DNA of 64,000 bases, from contig NZ_BMMB01000002.1 in NCBI RefSeq assembly GCF_014645615.1, forward strand, positions 558,001-622,000, read 5' to 3'. This document shows positions 36,004-44,502 of the stretch, in pieces. The notes below the pieces were generated by a model. That model did no database searches, had not been told where the DNA came from, and saw nothing but the letters and a program-made list of their open reading frames with translations. Source of the DNA: Paenibacillus hunanensis (GTDB lineage Bacteria > Bacillota > Bacilli > Paenibacillales > Paenibacillaceae). The number at the start of each line of letters is the position of its first letter. Within the stretch, counting starts at the first letter, position 1. The position numbers and the translations under genes are program-made.

Positions 36004-37740
36004 ATGAAAAAAATTATGAAGCCTGAATTTTGGAAGGAAAGTGTAGTTTACGAAATCTATCCGCGTAGCTTTCAAGATAGCAATAATGATGGTATTGGGG
36101 ATCTGCAAGGGATCATATCCAGACTCGATTATTTGCAGGATCTGGGTGTGGATGTGATCTGGCTGTCTCCCATCTATACGACGATGAATGTAGATTACGG
36201 GTATGATGTGATCGATCACTGTACAATTAACCCGGAGTATGGCACGATGGAGGACTTAGAGCAGCTGCTGGAGGAGCTTCATGGACGCAATATGCGGCTG
36301 ATCCTCGATCTGGTGATTAACCATACCTCCGATCAGCACGAATGGTTCAAGCAGGCTCGCTCCTCCCGTGACAATAAATATCGGGATTACTACTTCTGGC
36401 GCGATCCTGCGCCGGATGGAGGGCCACCGAATAACTGGACGTCCTTTCTCGGCGACTCCATGTGGCAGTATGATCGAGAAACCGAGCAATATTACCTGCA
36501 TTCCTACAGTGTGCATCAGGCTGATCTAAATTGGGACAACCCTGAGGTACGACGCGAGATGCATCAGATGATGCGCTTCTGGCTGGACAAAGGCGTAGAC
36601 GGCTACCGAATCGATGCGGTCAACGCCATTTCTAAGGATACGAGCTTCCCACCCGCAACCGATACGCATAAAATGCAGGCGAATTCGTCCGAGTTTTATA
36701 AAAATGGGCCGCATATTCATGAATACCTGCATGAAATGTACACCGAGGTATTTTCTCATTATAAAATGTTCACTACAGGCGAGGCGTCTGACGTCTCGCT
36801 GGAGGATGTGAAGGAATATACCAATCCAGAGCGCGAGGAAATGAATATGGTGCTCATGATTGAAGCCTCCAAAATCTGCGATGATCCGGACGATATGTGG
36901 AAAAGTAAATCCTGGGATCTGCACGAGCTGAAGGAAATCGTCGCCAAGTGGCAAAACGATCTGTACGGCGAAGGCTGGATGGGAACGTATTTGAGTAATC
37001 ATGATCATCCACGGCTCGTCTCCTATCTGGGTGATGAGGGCGAATATCGGGTAGAATCAGCGAAAATGCTCGGTATCTTCCAGCTGACGCTACGCGGAAC
37101 GCCGTACATTTATCAGGGTGATGAGATTGGTATGACCAACTCGCCTCATATGCATACGATCGATGATGTGACCGAGCAGCAGGCACGCATGTATTATGAG
37201 CTGATGGTGAAGGAGCATGGCGAAGACCCGGAGAAGATTATGAAGCGAATCCGTACCAAAGCCCGCGATAATGCGCGTACGCCGATGCAGTGGGATGATA
37301 GCACCTATGCAGGCTTTTCTGAGCATGAGCCATGGCTTCCGGTAAATCCGAATAAGGCAGAAATTCATGTACAGGATCAAACGGATGATCCGCATTCGAT
37401 CTTTACGCTGTATCGTACGCTTATTCATTTGCGTCGTAAAAGTGCTGCCCTGTTGTATGGGAAATATGAGTGTATGTTATCCGAGCATGATCATATTTTT
37501 GCGTATACACGGGAGTGGAATGATGAGCACTGGCTGATCATGCTGAACTTCTCGCGCTCGGAGACGGAATTGCAGCTTCCGCAGGAGCTGGCATCACGGC
37601 TGGAAACGGCGGAGTTGATCCTGTGTACGCATGAGGATCATTCGCGTGAGGTGGCACGGGCGTTGATCTCGGAGCAACCGGCGACGCTGAAGCCCTATGA
37701 ATCGTTGGTGTTCAGGGGGATTTCGATTTTGGACAGCTGA
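36004..37740 (+). CDS. GH13 alpha-glucosidase (oligo-1,6-glucosidase type)
   Basis: 578 aa, TAGGAG 8 bases before the ATG. It has the GH13 TIM barrel with all four conserved regions: DLVINHTSD (101-110), GYRIDAVNAIS with nucleophile Asp204, FTTGEASDV with acid/base Glu260, and LSNHDHPRLVS with Asp334. QADLNWDNPEVRREM (172-186) is close to the QPDLNWENP marker of the oligo-1,6-glucosidase/dextran-glucosidase subfamily (GH13_31). There is no signal peptide, so it hydrolyses imported isomalto- or malto-oligosaccharides in the cytoplasm. No sugar transporter or regulator adjoins it. Confidence 0.93.
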   Translation: MKKIMKPEFWKESVVYEIYPRSFQDSNNDGIGDLQGIISRLDYLQDLGVDVIWLSPIYTTMNVDYGYDVIDHCTINPEYGTMEDLEQLLEELHGRNMRLILDLVINHTSDQHEWFKQARSSRDNKYRDYYFWRDPAPDGGPPNNWTSFLGDSMWQYDRETEQYYLHSYSVHQADLNWDNPEVRREMHQMMRFWLDKGVDGYRIDAVNAISKDTSFPPATDTHKMQANSSEFYKNGPHIHEYLHEMYTEVFSHYKMFTTGEASDVSLEDVKEYTNPEREEMNMVLMIEASKICDDPDDMWKSKSWDLHELKEIVAKWQNDLYGEGWMGTYLSNHDHPRLVSYLGDEGEYRVESAKMLGIFQLTLRGTPYIYQGDEIGMTNSPHMHTIDDVTEQQARMYYELMVKEHGEDPEKIMKRIRTKARDNARTPMQWDDSTYAGFSEHEPWLPVNPNKAEIHVQDQTDDPHSIFTLYRTLIHLRRKSAALLYGKYECMLSEHDHIFAYTREWNDEHWLIMLNFSRSETELQLPQELASRLETAELILCTHEDHSREVARALISEQPATLKPYESLVFRGISILDS

Positions 37741-37784
37741 ATGATGAGTTTGTTAAATTGGGTGCTTTTGAGTTACAGCACTCC

Positions 37785-37894
37785 GGCAAGGAATAAGGGA
37801 ACGGACTCAGGTGGAGCGATGAGAATCTACCGAATAGGAGTTACTTGTAGATTCTCATCGCTCCAAAGTCGTCCTTTTCCCTTATTTCCTTGCC
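37785..37894. repeat. 110-bp imperfect palindrome (long inverted repeat)
   Basis: The inner arms GGAGCGATGAGAATCTAC (37813-37830) and GTAGATTCTCATCGCTCC (37847-37864) are perfect over 18 bp around a 16-base loop. The match resumes outward: GGCAAGGAATAAGGGAA (37785-37801) pairs with TTCCCTTATTTCCTTGCC (37877-37894), with one bulged base. There is no T tract. It could be a folded mRNA 3' end or a small MITE-like element. Confidence 0.8.
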
Positions 37895-37939
37895 TTCGTT
37901 CTATGCTAAATGCAGCATTTTCTTTACTCAACAAAATAT

Positions 37940-37991
37940 AAAAGCCCATCTGCGACAGGGGAGAGAAATCTCCCTATGCGGATGGGCTTTT
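37940..37991. terminator. bidirectional terminator between the GH13 and DUF445 genes
   Basis: AAAAGCCCATCTGC pairs with GCGGATGGGCTTTT (one G-U), with an inner GGGAG/CTCCC hairpin. It suits both convergent genes. Confidence 0.8.
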
Positions 37992-38041
37992 GCATGTATT
38001 GATTGGTACTCGTAAGCTCGAATGAATAAATGTGTTACGTA

Positions 38042-39295
38042 TTATAGTGCACCTAAGCTCAGGTGAATAAGCGATAGGATGATACCGACGATAAAGCCGC
38101 AGATGGCGCCGTTGACGCGGATCCATTGGAGGTCTTGACCGACTTTTTCCTCTAGCATATGGACGAGAGTATCGTTGTCCATCTGGTCGAGGTTTTCTTT
38201 GACGAGTTGACCGAGGCGGTAATGGTTGCGGCTGACGGCGTGGATGATGCCGTTGCGCAGGCGGTCTTCCCAGCTGTGTACTTTCTCTTCATCTTTGCCT
38301 AGCTCACGCACGACGGTGCGGTAGACGCGGAACAGATTTTTGCCGCCTGTATCGCGTTCCTGCTCCAGCATACGGATGGCCATGCCGCGTACTTCCTCCA
38401 GACGTTCCATGATGAAGAGGTGAGCGGCTTCGCCGTGCAGCATGTCGCCTGCCCAGTCTTTGACACGTACCCAGGTATTTTCGTCGTCGATGACCTGGAA
38501 CATTTGCACACGCAGCTCGCGTAGCAGGGATTCACGATATTCATTACTTGGTTCCTGTAAATTATCCATCGCGGATAGGATCGCATTTTGCAAAATACCG
38601 CCGACCATTTCCTCGTTGATCATACCGGCGAATGCTTGAAAGGCGAAGCCCTTGAAGCCGCCGAGGTTAATATTTTCTAATTGCTCCAGTGCCAGCTTAC
38701 CAAGCGTGTCGCGGTTTTGCGGCTTGCTTGCCCAGTTATGCACCTGCTTGAGAATATGATCCAGCGCTTTTTCATCGTAGCGCTCGGTCAGCATATGGGT
38801 TAGCACCTTGTTGCCTGCCGCTTGCAGGTCGGCTTTTTGCATATAATCTGCCAGACCAGAGGTGACAAAATGGGCAATCGGCTTCATATCCATCCGTTGT
38901 ACAGGTGGGATCACCAGATTTACCAGCTCGCGTCGAATCGCTTTTTTACCTAACTGGCGTGTGATGGCAGACAGTGCAAACGGAAACAGCTTGAACTGAC
39001 GCAGTTTATTTTCAATACTTTCCTTGTTGAGCAATTCGTTCTCCATCGCCGAGATAAGCGAGCGGATAATCTTCTCGCGATTACGGGTTAACAGCGATGT
39101 ATGCGGGATGGGCAATCCCAGCGGATGCCGAAACAGCGCGGTTACCGCAAACCAGTCGGCAATCCCACCGACCAGTCCGGCCTCAAAGCCGCCCTGAATC
39201 AGCAAAACGAGTGTCGTCTGCGGCAGAAACAGCGTCACGATGAATCCGGCTGCCATCACCGCAAGCGAAATACTCGCCAAATACCTTGAGTTCAT
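38042..39295 (-). CDS. DUF445-family membrane protein (YheB-like)
   Basis: 417 aa from ATG 39295 (MNSRYLASISLAVMAAG), with GGAGGAGG upstream; an in-frame start at 39367 lacks one. Membrane segments lie at both ends: two near the N-terminus (LAVMAAGFIVTLFL, then TLVLLIQGGFEAGLVGGIADWFAV) and one at the C-terminus (GAICGFIVGIILSLIHLSL). The family signature GGIADWFAVTALFRHPLGLP is present. The long middle part is helical and charged. The family is widespread and has no settled function. It marks the downstream border of the lantibiotic cluster. Confidence 0.9.
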   Translation of the reverse strand: MNSRYLASISLAVMAAGFIVTLFLPQTTLVLLIQGGFEAGLVGGIADWFAVTALFRHPLGLPIPHTSLLTRNREKIIRSLISAMENELLNKESIENKLRQFKLFPFALSAITRQLGKKAIRRELVNLVIPPVQRMDMKPIAHFVTSGLADYMQKADLQAAGNKVLTHMLTERYDEKALDHILKQVHNWASKPQNRDTLGKLALEQLENINLGGFKGFAFQAFAGMINEEMVGGILQNAILSAMDNLQEPSNEYRESLLRELRVQMFQVIDDENTWVRVKDWAGDMLHGEAAHLFIMERLEEVRGMAIRMLEQERDTGGKNLFRVYRTVVRELGKDEEKVHSWEDRLRNGIIHAVSRNHYRLGQLVKENLDQMDNDTLVHMLEEKVGQDLQWIRVNGAICGFIVGIILSLIHLSLGAL

Positions 39296-39488
39296 AAGCT
39301 TCCTCCTCCAACGCTTCACTCCACGTCGACCAAGTGGCCGGATGTGCAATAGTATAGCACACTTCAAAATCCCACATACTATTAAGTCAATCCTTTACAG
39401 GATGAATCAATAGCGGCTGTGCTCCATTATACATACGTGAGGAAGGCGCTGAAGGATGTCATTTATTTATACGAGCAAGCAATAGATT

Positions 39489-40913
39489 TTACACATTTCC
39501 ATTCGCCATATTCGATGTTGACTGCGCTTCTTCCGTGGCAACCGGCACGCGAATCGTCACCTGCCCGCCTCCACCCTTGAGATCGTTTTGCAATTGTAGC
39601 GAGCCATGATGCAGCTTGATTACATAATCGGCAAAGGTCAATCCCATGCCATAGTGACCATCTGCGTTCCGACCTTTATCGCCTCTGTAAAATAGCTCGG
39701 TCGCCTTTTCCAGTGCCTCTGGCGTAAAGCCCGGCCCACTGTCGGTAATCACAAGGGTTAAGCCATGTCGATCACAATGGACATCGATATGCATACTGGC
39801 ACCTTCTGGCGTATGATCGAGTGCATTGGCAATAATATTCATCAGGGCACGGTGAAACAGCTGCTTATCCAGTGGCACGACCATGTCGGTGCATTGCCCC
39901 TGCTGTTCGATCGCGATATGCTTGCAGCCTGCATAGGCACGAGTATCACTCAGCAGCTCCTTTAACCATTCCTGAATGGCGACATTCTCTTTATGGAGAG
40001 TCAGGCTACTGCCCGTGCGCGACATCATAATCAGCATGCGTACATGCTGGTCGATTTTGTCGCTCGCATTCAATATGTACCGGGTGTACATATCCTGTTC
40101 GTGATTTTGCTCGGACAGACTCAGCAATTCCGCATTACCGCGAATAATAGTAACTGGAATTTTGATATCATGGGCAAGCGCGGCGATCTGCTCCTGCTTG
40201 GTCTGTTCCATTTTCCATTGCGTCTCCAGCGATTGCTGCAATGCATCCTTCATTTCAGTTAACGCCTGCGCCACATCGTCAAATTCCTTAATGCCTGACT
40301 TCTTCTCCGCAAAATCGAGATTTTGGTTTTGGATATGACGGGTAATGCGTGTTAACGTCTTGAGACTATTCTGAAATCTTCTGGCAAATATAGTCGTCAC
40401 CAGAAAAGAGATGATCACGATGGATAGCCCCAGCAGTACATTGCCTGTCCATTCATAATTGGGCAGATGGCTACGTAAATAGGGCGAGCTGAATTGCGGA
40501 CGCAGATCAGATTGCAGCACACAGTAATCATTAGGACGCTCAATCAGGGTATACACGGTCTGTCCGTAATATGCTGGAGATCGTCCATTCACGAGCTGAC
40601 TGGCGAGCTTCACCTCGGCATCGTCCATATTGCCATACAGCACAGCATGACTCTGTTTATCCAGAACGACATACTTGGAGCCAAGCGGAAGCATATCCTC
40701 ATGCACAACTGGTGCTTCGCGTATAATCGGCTCTCCCTGCTTGATCAGCTGTTCATTATAGTTGGCAGGGAACACCCAGCCTGCACTAATGGCAAAGGTC
40801 GTGAGTGCCAGATACAATCCAATAACCAGCACAAAGCTCAGCCCAAGCGCAACCAGATACTTGAACAATTCTCGGCGCAGGGTCGTTTTGCGTTTATGTA
40901 TTTTTATTCCCAC
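39489..40913 (-). CDS. lanK: LanK: sensor histidine kinase of the lantibiotic cluster (SpaK/NisK type)
   Basis: 474 aa, GTG start overlapping lanR by 10 bases. Two membrane helices (about 18-40 and 157-177) flank an extracytoplasmic sensor of about 115 residues, as in NisK/SpaK. A HAMP-like linker leads to the H-box with His248 in IAALAHDIKIPVTIIRGN, N-box NIIANALDHTPEG, and G-boxes DSGPGF and GHYGMGLTFA. In the nisin and subtilin systems this kinase senses the mature peptide and phosphorylates LanR. As the last gene of the cluster it shares the layout of spaK and eriK. The ligand here should be the product of lanA. Confidence 0.9.
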   Translation of the reverse strand: MGIKIHKRKTTLRRELFKYLVALGLSFVLVIGLYLALTTFAISAGWVFPANYNEQLIKQGEPIIREAPVVHEDMLPLGSKYVVLDKQSHAVLYGNMDDAEVKLASQLVNGRSPAYYGQTVYTLIERPNDYCVLQSDLRPQFSSPYLRSHLPNYEWTGNVLLGLSIVIISFLVTTIFARRFQNSLKTLTRITRHIQNQNLDFAEKKSGIKEFDDVAQALTEMKDALQQSLETQWKMEQTKQEQIAALAHDIKIPVTIIRGNAELLSLSEQNHEQDMYTRYILNASDKIDQHVRMLIMMSRTGSSLTLHKENVAIQEWLKELLSDTRAYAGCKHIAIEQQGQCTDMVVPLDKQLFHRALMNIIANALDHTPEGASMHIDVHCDRHGLTLVITDSGPGFTPEALEKATELFYRGDKGRNADGHYGMGLTFADYVIKLHHGSLQLQNDLKGGGGQVTIRVPVATEEAQSTSNMANGNV

Positions 40914-41566
40914 CGGTATCCAACACCCCAGACGGTCGTAATCGGCATTCGGTTATGTTCTTTGCATTTTTTACGGATCGACCGGATAAATTCAGTGATG
41001 GTCGAATACAGTGCATTGCCATCCATGCCATAGATTTCTTCGTAAATCTCTTCCCGCGTGAACACATGATGACGATTGCGAGCCAGGCATTCGCATATTT
41101 TGTATTCGTTTTTGGTGAGATGCAGCTGGATATCATCAATCCAGATTTGCCGCAGATCAAAGTCGAAGGTGAAATCGCCAATCTGTTGACGCGACGGTCG
41201 CTTCTCCCTTTTCTCCCGCCGCAAATGGGCATTCACACGTGCTCGCAATTCCTTCACACCAAACGGCTTGGTAATATAATCGTCGGCCCCTGTCATGAGT
41301 CCCTGTACGATCGCTTCCTCCTCGGAACGTGCTGTCAAAAACAAGATAGGACAATCAACCGCATCTCGAATGGTACAGCAAAAATCAAATCCATTGAGCT
41401 GCGGCATCATCACATCAAGCAAAATCAAATCATAACCCTGCACATCCTCAATCGTTAGCTGATGCACCTGATCGCGAACGCTAACTAGATGCTGATCCAA
41501 TTGCAAAATATTACCGATAAGCGTAAGAATATCACGATCATCATCAATTGCCAGTATTTTGAACAC
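40904..41566 (-). CDS. lanR: LanR: OmpR-family response regulator of the lantibiotic cluster (SpaR/NisR type)
   Basis: 220 aa from a GTG at 41566 (MFKILAIDDDRD), spaced 8 bases after AGGAG; in-frame GTG 41575 and ATG 41572 lie too close to that site. The receiver domain has phosphoacceptor Asp51 in LILLDVMMPQ and Lys100 in DYITKPFGVKE. The C-terminal winged helix shows LHLTKNEYKICECLARNRHH and a recognition helix ending in TTVWGVGYRWE. It should bind the paired CTGAT boxes before lanA and lanB and activate both. It lies 39 bases after lanG. Confidence 0.9.
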   Translation of the reverse strand: MFKILAIDDDRDILTLIGNILQLDQHLVSVRDQVHQLTIEDVQGYDLILLDVMMPQLNGFDFCCTIRDAVDCPILFLTARSEEEAIVQGLMTGADDYITKPFGVKELRARVNAHLRREKREKRPSRQQIGDFTFDFDLRQIWIDDIQLHLTKNEYKICECLARNRHHVFTREEIYEEIYGMDGNALYSTITEFIRSIRKKCKEHNRMPITTVWGVGYRWE

Positions 41567-41605
41567 GACCATCACTCCTAGCGCGTAATTGGTCTCCAGT
41601 TCGGC

Positions 41606-42376
41606 TTATTCGTACGCTCGGCTTCCTTCCCAGTGACGGAACCACAATAGACTGCCCAGTAGTGTAATCAGGCTAGCTGTAATAACCCATAGCCATCCCA
41701 TCGCCATATCCTGTTCCAGATACGACTGTACCGTTCCGGTCAATGTGCCCATATGCAGCAGTGCAATACTGTCGGTCATCCGTACCCCCCATGCCCACGG
41801 GATATAGTGCCAGATATGATCGCCCAGACCGGTGATCATAATCGCCGCAATCAACGTACCCGAACCGCCCAACAAAATCGACGCTCCGATACCGAATGTA
41901 AAACTTACCCATAACTGGATTACGTACAGTATAACACTACTGAGTAGCAAATAAACCGCTCCCAGCAGAAATGCGCCATACGGAACATGCGCCACTGGCA
42001 ATACCAGCGGGATGCCAATGCCAAGCAGCAAAACGGATAAAATAATCGCCAGACTGCCACAGCCCCAAACGAGTAGTAGCTTGCTGACATACCCGGTTTC
42101 TTTCGTACGTGTACGGGTCAATACATTTTGAAAATGACCTGCCTGTGCCTCCTGCGCGGCAACCATACCGCAAATGATGCCGGACAATAGCGGCATCATC
42201 GCACCCAGCGCCTCCATATAGCCCGTATACACATTGACCAGCGCATACGGCCTACCTTGAATATAGAGCAGATAGACAACCGTCCAGATCAGCGGCAAGC
42301 CCACATGCATCCAGATAAAAGGCGTCCGTTTCATTTTGTACCCATCCGCATGAAGACAACGCCAGACTGCGATCAT
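41606..42376 (-). CDS. lanG: LanG: lantibiotic immunity ABC permease (MutG/SpaG type)
   Basis: 256 aa, GGAGGTGA 6 bases before the ATG, one base after the lanE stop. About six membrane segments, with an N-terminal WRCLHADGYKMKRTPFIWMH that is typical of ABC-2 immunity permeases, and a long loop GHFQNVLTRTRTKETGYVSK. With LanE and the ATPase LanF it forms the LanFEG exporter, which expels the lantibiotic from the membrane of the producer. SpaG and NisG are shorter, so this one carries somewhat longer ends. Confidence 0.88.
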   Translation of the reverse strand: MIAVWRCLHADGYKMKRTPFIWMHVGLPLIWTVVYLLYIQGRPYALVNVYTGYMEALGAMMPLLSGIICGMVAAQEAQAGHFQNVLTRTRTKETGYVSKLLLVWGCGSLAIILSVLLLGIGIPLVLPVAHVPYGAFLLGAVYLLLSSVILYVIQLWVSFTFGIGASILLGGSGTLIAAIMITGLGDHIWHYIPWAWGVRMTDSIALLHMGTLTGTVQSYLEQDMAMGWLWVITASLITLLGSLLWFRHWEGSRAYE

Positions 42377-42377
42377 C

Positions 42378-43130
42378 TTAATTCACCTCCGTTTGCATAC
42401 GGGATGAGCGTGCTACACCTGCGAATGCCGATCCTGTCCAGAGCAGCACGAGTGCAAATAACACAAGCGCTAATGGCGCGCCGATTGAAATGACAGCGGG
42501 ATTCCACAGCGTATCTCCGGGTGCAAGCGGCACACCGTTCGGATGTACGCCAATCGTCGGACACATCATCCGAATCGCCCAGCTCCATGGATTGATCCAC
42601 CATATCGGCAATGGCGCAAGATACGTGCCTAATCCAATTCCACCTACCGCATTCACGAGCAGCGCCGTGACCAGTCCCCATTTGCGTGCCAGCCATAGAC
42701 AAAATGGAATTTGCCATAGCGTTCCGAGCCAGAGTAGCCCTACCGCGAGCAGTGTATTCGACCATTGTCCTCCGATCGGCATAACGATTTGAAACAACAG
42801 CAGGATCAATTCAAAAAAGATCAGCATGCCCAGCGTATAGCCTGCAATTACGATTACCTTGGCGTACCAGACCTTAGACAACGAGACTGGTAGCGAAAAG
42901 ATGCGATTATAGCCGATCGAACGCTCCTCTTTCTGGTGAGATAAGCCGCTTAACAGGGCGATCACTAATGGCATGAAGAAGATCGACCACCAGTTAAACG
43001 TATTGGTCACCGTATACATCGGATTCATGAAAAAGGAAAATAGCAGCACCAGTACAGGCACAACCAGCAGCATTTTACGTGAAAAGGACTTTTTGAATTT
43101 GAGATGCTCTGCACGTAGATAGCGAATCAT
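42378..43130 (-). CDS. lanE: LanE: lantibiotic immunity ABC permease (MutE/SpaE type)
   Basis: 250 aa; its ATG overlaps the lanF stop by 4 bases (ATGA), a sign of coupled translation. Six membrane segments. The N-terminus MIRYLRAEHLKFKKSFSRKM and the segment FNWWSIFFMPLVIALLSGLS followed by HQKEERSIGYNRIFSLP are characteristic of the MutE/EpiE/SpaE permeases. Its length equals SpaE within a few residues. It works with LanG and LanF to remove the peptide from the producer membrane. Confidence 0.9.
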   Translation of the reverse strand: MIRYLRAEHLKFKKSFSRKMLLVVPVLVLLFSFFMNPMYTVTNTFNWWSIFFMPLVIALLSGLSHQKEERSIGYNRIFSLPVSLSKVWYAKVIVIAGYTLGMLIFFELILLLFQIVMPIGGQWSNTLLAVGLLWLGTLWQIPFCLWLARKWGLVTALLVNAVGGIGLGTYLAPLPIWWINPWSWAIRMMCPTIGVHPNGVPLAPGDTLWNPAVISIGAPLALVLFALVLLWTGSAFAGVARSSRMQTEVN

Positions 43131-43843
43131 CGTGTCACTCCCTCCTTCATACGATCTGCTTGTACCACATTCATAAACAGCTGCTCCAGATCATCGTCCG
43201 GATGAATCTCACCCTGATATCCAAGCTTACCGTTATTAATGATGCCGATATGGTCAGCAATCAACTCGACCTCGGATAAAATATGGCTCGATAAAATGAC
43301 TGTCATGCCCATTTGTGGAAAAGAACGAATCAATTCGCGCAGCTCCTGAATGCCGAGCGGATCGAGACCATTGGTCGGTTCATCCAGAATTAATAGCTGC
43401 GGATGGTTCAGGAGAGCGATGGCGATGCCAAGCCGCTGCTTCATCCCCATCGAAAATTGCCCAGCTCGTTTGCGCCCGGTATGAGTAAGAGCGACCATTT
43501 CCAGCACCTCGCTAATGCGGCGGTCATCCAGCCCGAGCAAAATGCTGTGCACCTTGAGATTCTCGCGTGCCGTCAGATTGGCATACAGTGGTGGCGCTTC
43601 GATCAATGCACCGATATGGCTTAGATCGCGGCGGCTCCATATATGATTATCGAATAAGATGTTACCCGAAGTGGGCGATAGCAATCCTGTGAGCATTTTG
43701 AGCGTAGTCGATTTGCCCGCGCCATTCGGTCCAAGCAGACCGTAGACGCTATTGCGCCGAACCTGTAGACTCACATCAGCAACAGCCGTTTCGCGTCCGA
43801 AGGTTTTGCAGAGTTGTTGTGTTTCCAATATATATTCACTCAT
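43127..43843 (-). CDS. lanF: LanF: lantibiotic immunity ABC ATPase (SpaF/NisF type)
   Basis: 238 aa from ATG 43843, 9 bases after AGAGG; an ATG at 43852 abuts that site. ATPase motifs are complete: Walker A GLLGPNGAGKSTT, Q-loop region near HIGALIEAPPLYANLT, signature FSMGMKQRLGIA, Walker B LLILDEPTNGLD and H-loop ILSSHILSEV. In many bacteriocin-immunity ATPases the Q-loop Gln is replaced by Glu (E-loop), and EAPPLY shows that feature. It powers LanE and LanG. The gene follows lanI after a 3-base gap. Confidence 0.93.
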   Translation of the reverse strand: MSEYILETQQLCKTFGRETAVADVSLQVRRNSVYGLLGPNGAGKSTTLKMLTGLLSPTSGNILFDNHIWSRRDLSHIGALIEAPPLYANLTARENLKVHSILLGLDDRRISEVLEMVALTHTGRKRAGQFSMGMKQRLGIAIALLNHPQLLILDEPTNGLDPLGIQELRELIRSFPQMGMTVILSSHILSEVELIADHIGIINNGKLGYQGEIHPDDDLEQLFMNVVQADRMKEGVTR

Positions 43844-43855
43844 ATGATTCATCCT

Positions 43856-44344
43856 CTATCCTTTAGATTTGGTAGCTAGCATGTATTGATCATTGAAACG
43901 AATGATAACCGATTCATTTTTGGAGTCTGATGCCGCCTGCTTGGGCTGATAGACGACTCCATACTTCAATGATTTTTTTTCGCGAACGTCTTTTGGATTC
44001 GAGTATACGTAAGGCTGCTTCAGCTCCTGCTTGCTCCATCGCTTACCGTTTTGATCCACAAAGTACATTTCACCGACCGATCCAATCGCACGTCCGACCT
44101 GATCCGATTTCACCTCATTCTGCATCTGGTACACATCGCCATTAAATACAAAGCAGTCTAACCGACCGCTATCAATTAACTGCTCCATCGTTACAGGCTC
44201 TACATCGGGGTCCACCGTATAGCTGGCTGTTTTCTCCGTTTCGGTGATCACCTTTTTCTTGAATTGATCTATGCTCTGACAGCCTGTGGCTACGAAAACG
44301 AGCACCATACAAACAACAGAAGATATGACTTTAACTGAACGCAT
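43856..44344 (-). CDS. lanI: LanI: SpaI/NisI-type immunity lipoprotein
   Basis: 162 aa from ATG 44344 with GGGAGGTG upstream; an in-frame start at 44377 is unlikely. An N-terminal signal (MRSVKVISSVVCMVLVFVAT) ends in the lipobox-like ATGC, so the Cys would be lipidated. The mature part contains CFVFNGDVYQMQNEV and AIGSVGEMYFVDQNGKRW, which match the single-domain SpaI build, and the length is the same as SpaI within a few residues. The family binds or screens the lantibiotic near lipid II at the producer surface. Placement between lanA and lanF is as in the spa cluster. Confidence 0.85.
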   Translation of the reverse strand: MRSVKVISSVVCMVLVFVATGCQSIDQFKKKVITETEKTASYTVDPDVEPVTMEQLIDSGRLDCFVFNGDVYQMQNEVKSDQVGRAIGSVGEMYFVDQNGKRWSKQELKQPYVYSNPKDVREKKSLKYGVVYQPKQAASDSKNESVIIRFNDQYMLATKSKG

Positions 44345-44384
44345 GTCTTCACCTCCCTTATTCATCATCGATCCCAAGCGATAT

Positions 44385-44408
44385 AAAAAAAGCGGAGTAC
44401 GCCGCTTT
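44385..44408 (-). terminator. terminator between lanA and lanI
   Basis: On the minus strand AAAGCGG and CCGCTTT pair around a 6-base loop, followed by seven T. It lies about 95 bases after the lanA stop and 40 bases before the lanI start, so most lanA transcripts should end here. Confidence 0.8.
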
Positions 44409-44502
44409 CCCCTAAAGGTAGCCCTCGTCCCCCGCTTGCAATCATTCCATACACAGGTCGTTCCCTGAGTTTATAGTATACGTATGTATACGACCCGTTT
44501 GA

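Larger units (their letters stand above)
37741..38041. other. intergenic region with two long hairpins
   Basis: Convergent 3' region of the GH13 and DUF445 genes. It contains the 110-bp imperfect palindrome and a bidirectional terminator; no gene is supported. Confidence 0.6.

Noticed and set aside
36004..37740. Trehalose-6-phosphate hydrolase for the GH13 gene
   Set aside because: The region QADLNW and the lack of a trehalose PTS gene or TreR nearby fit oligo-1,6-glucosidase better, though sequence alone does not settle the substrate.
44345..44502. A third LanR box before lanI
   Set aside because: No CTGAT pair with 11-base period is present on the minus strand in this gap; only ATCAT-like fragments occur.
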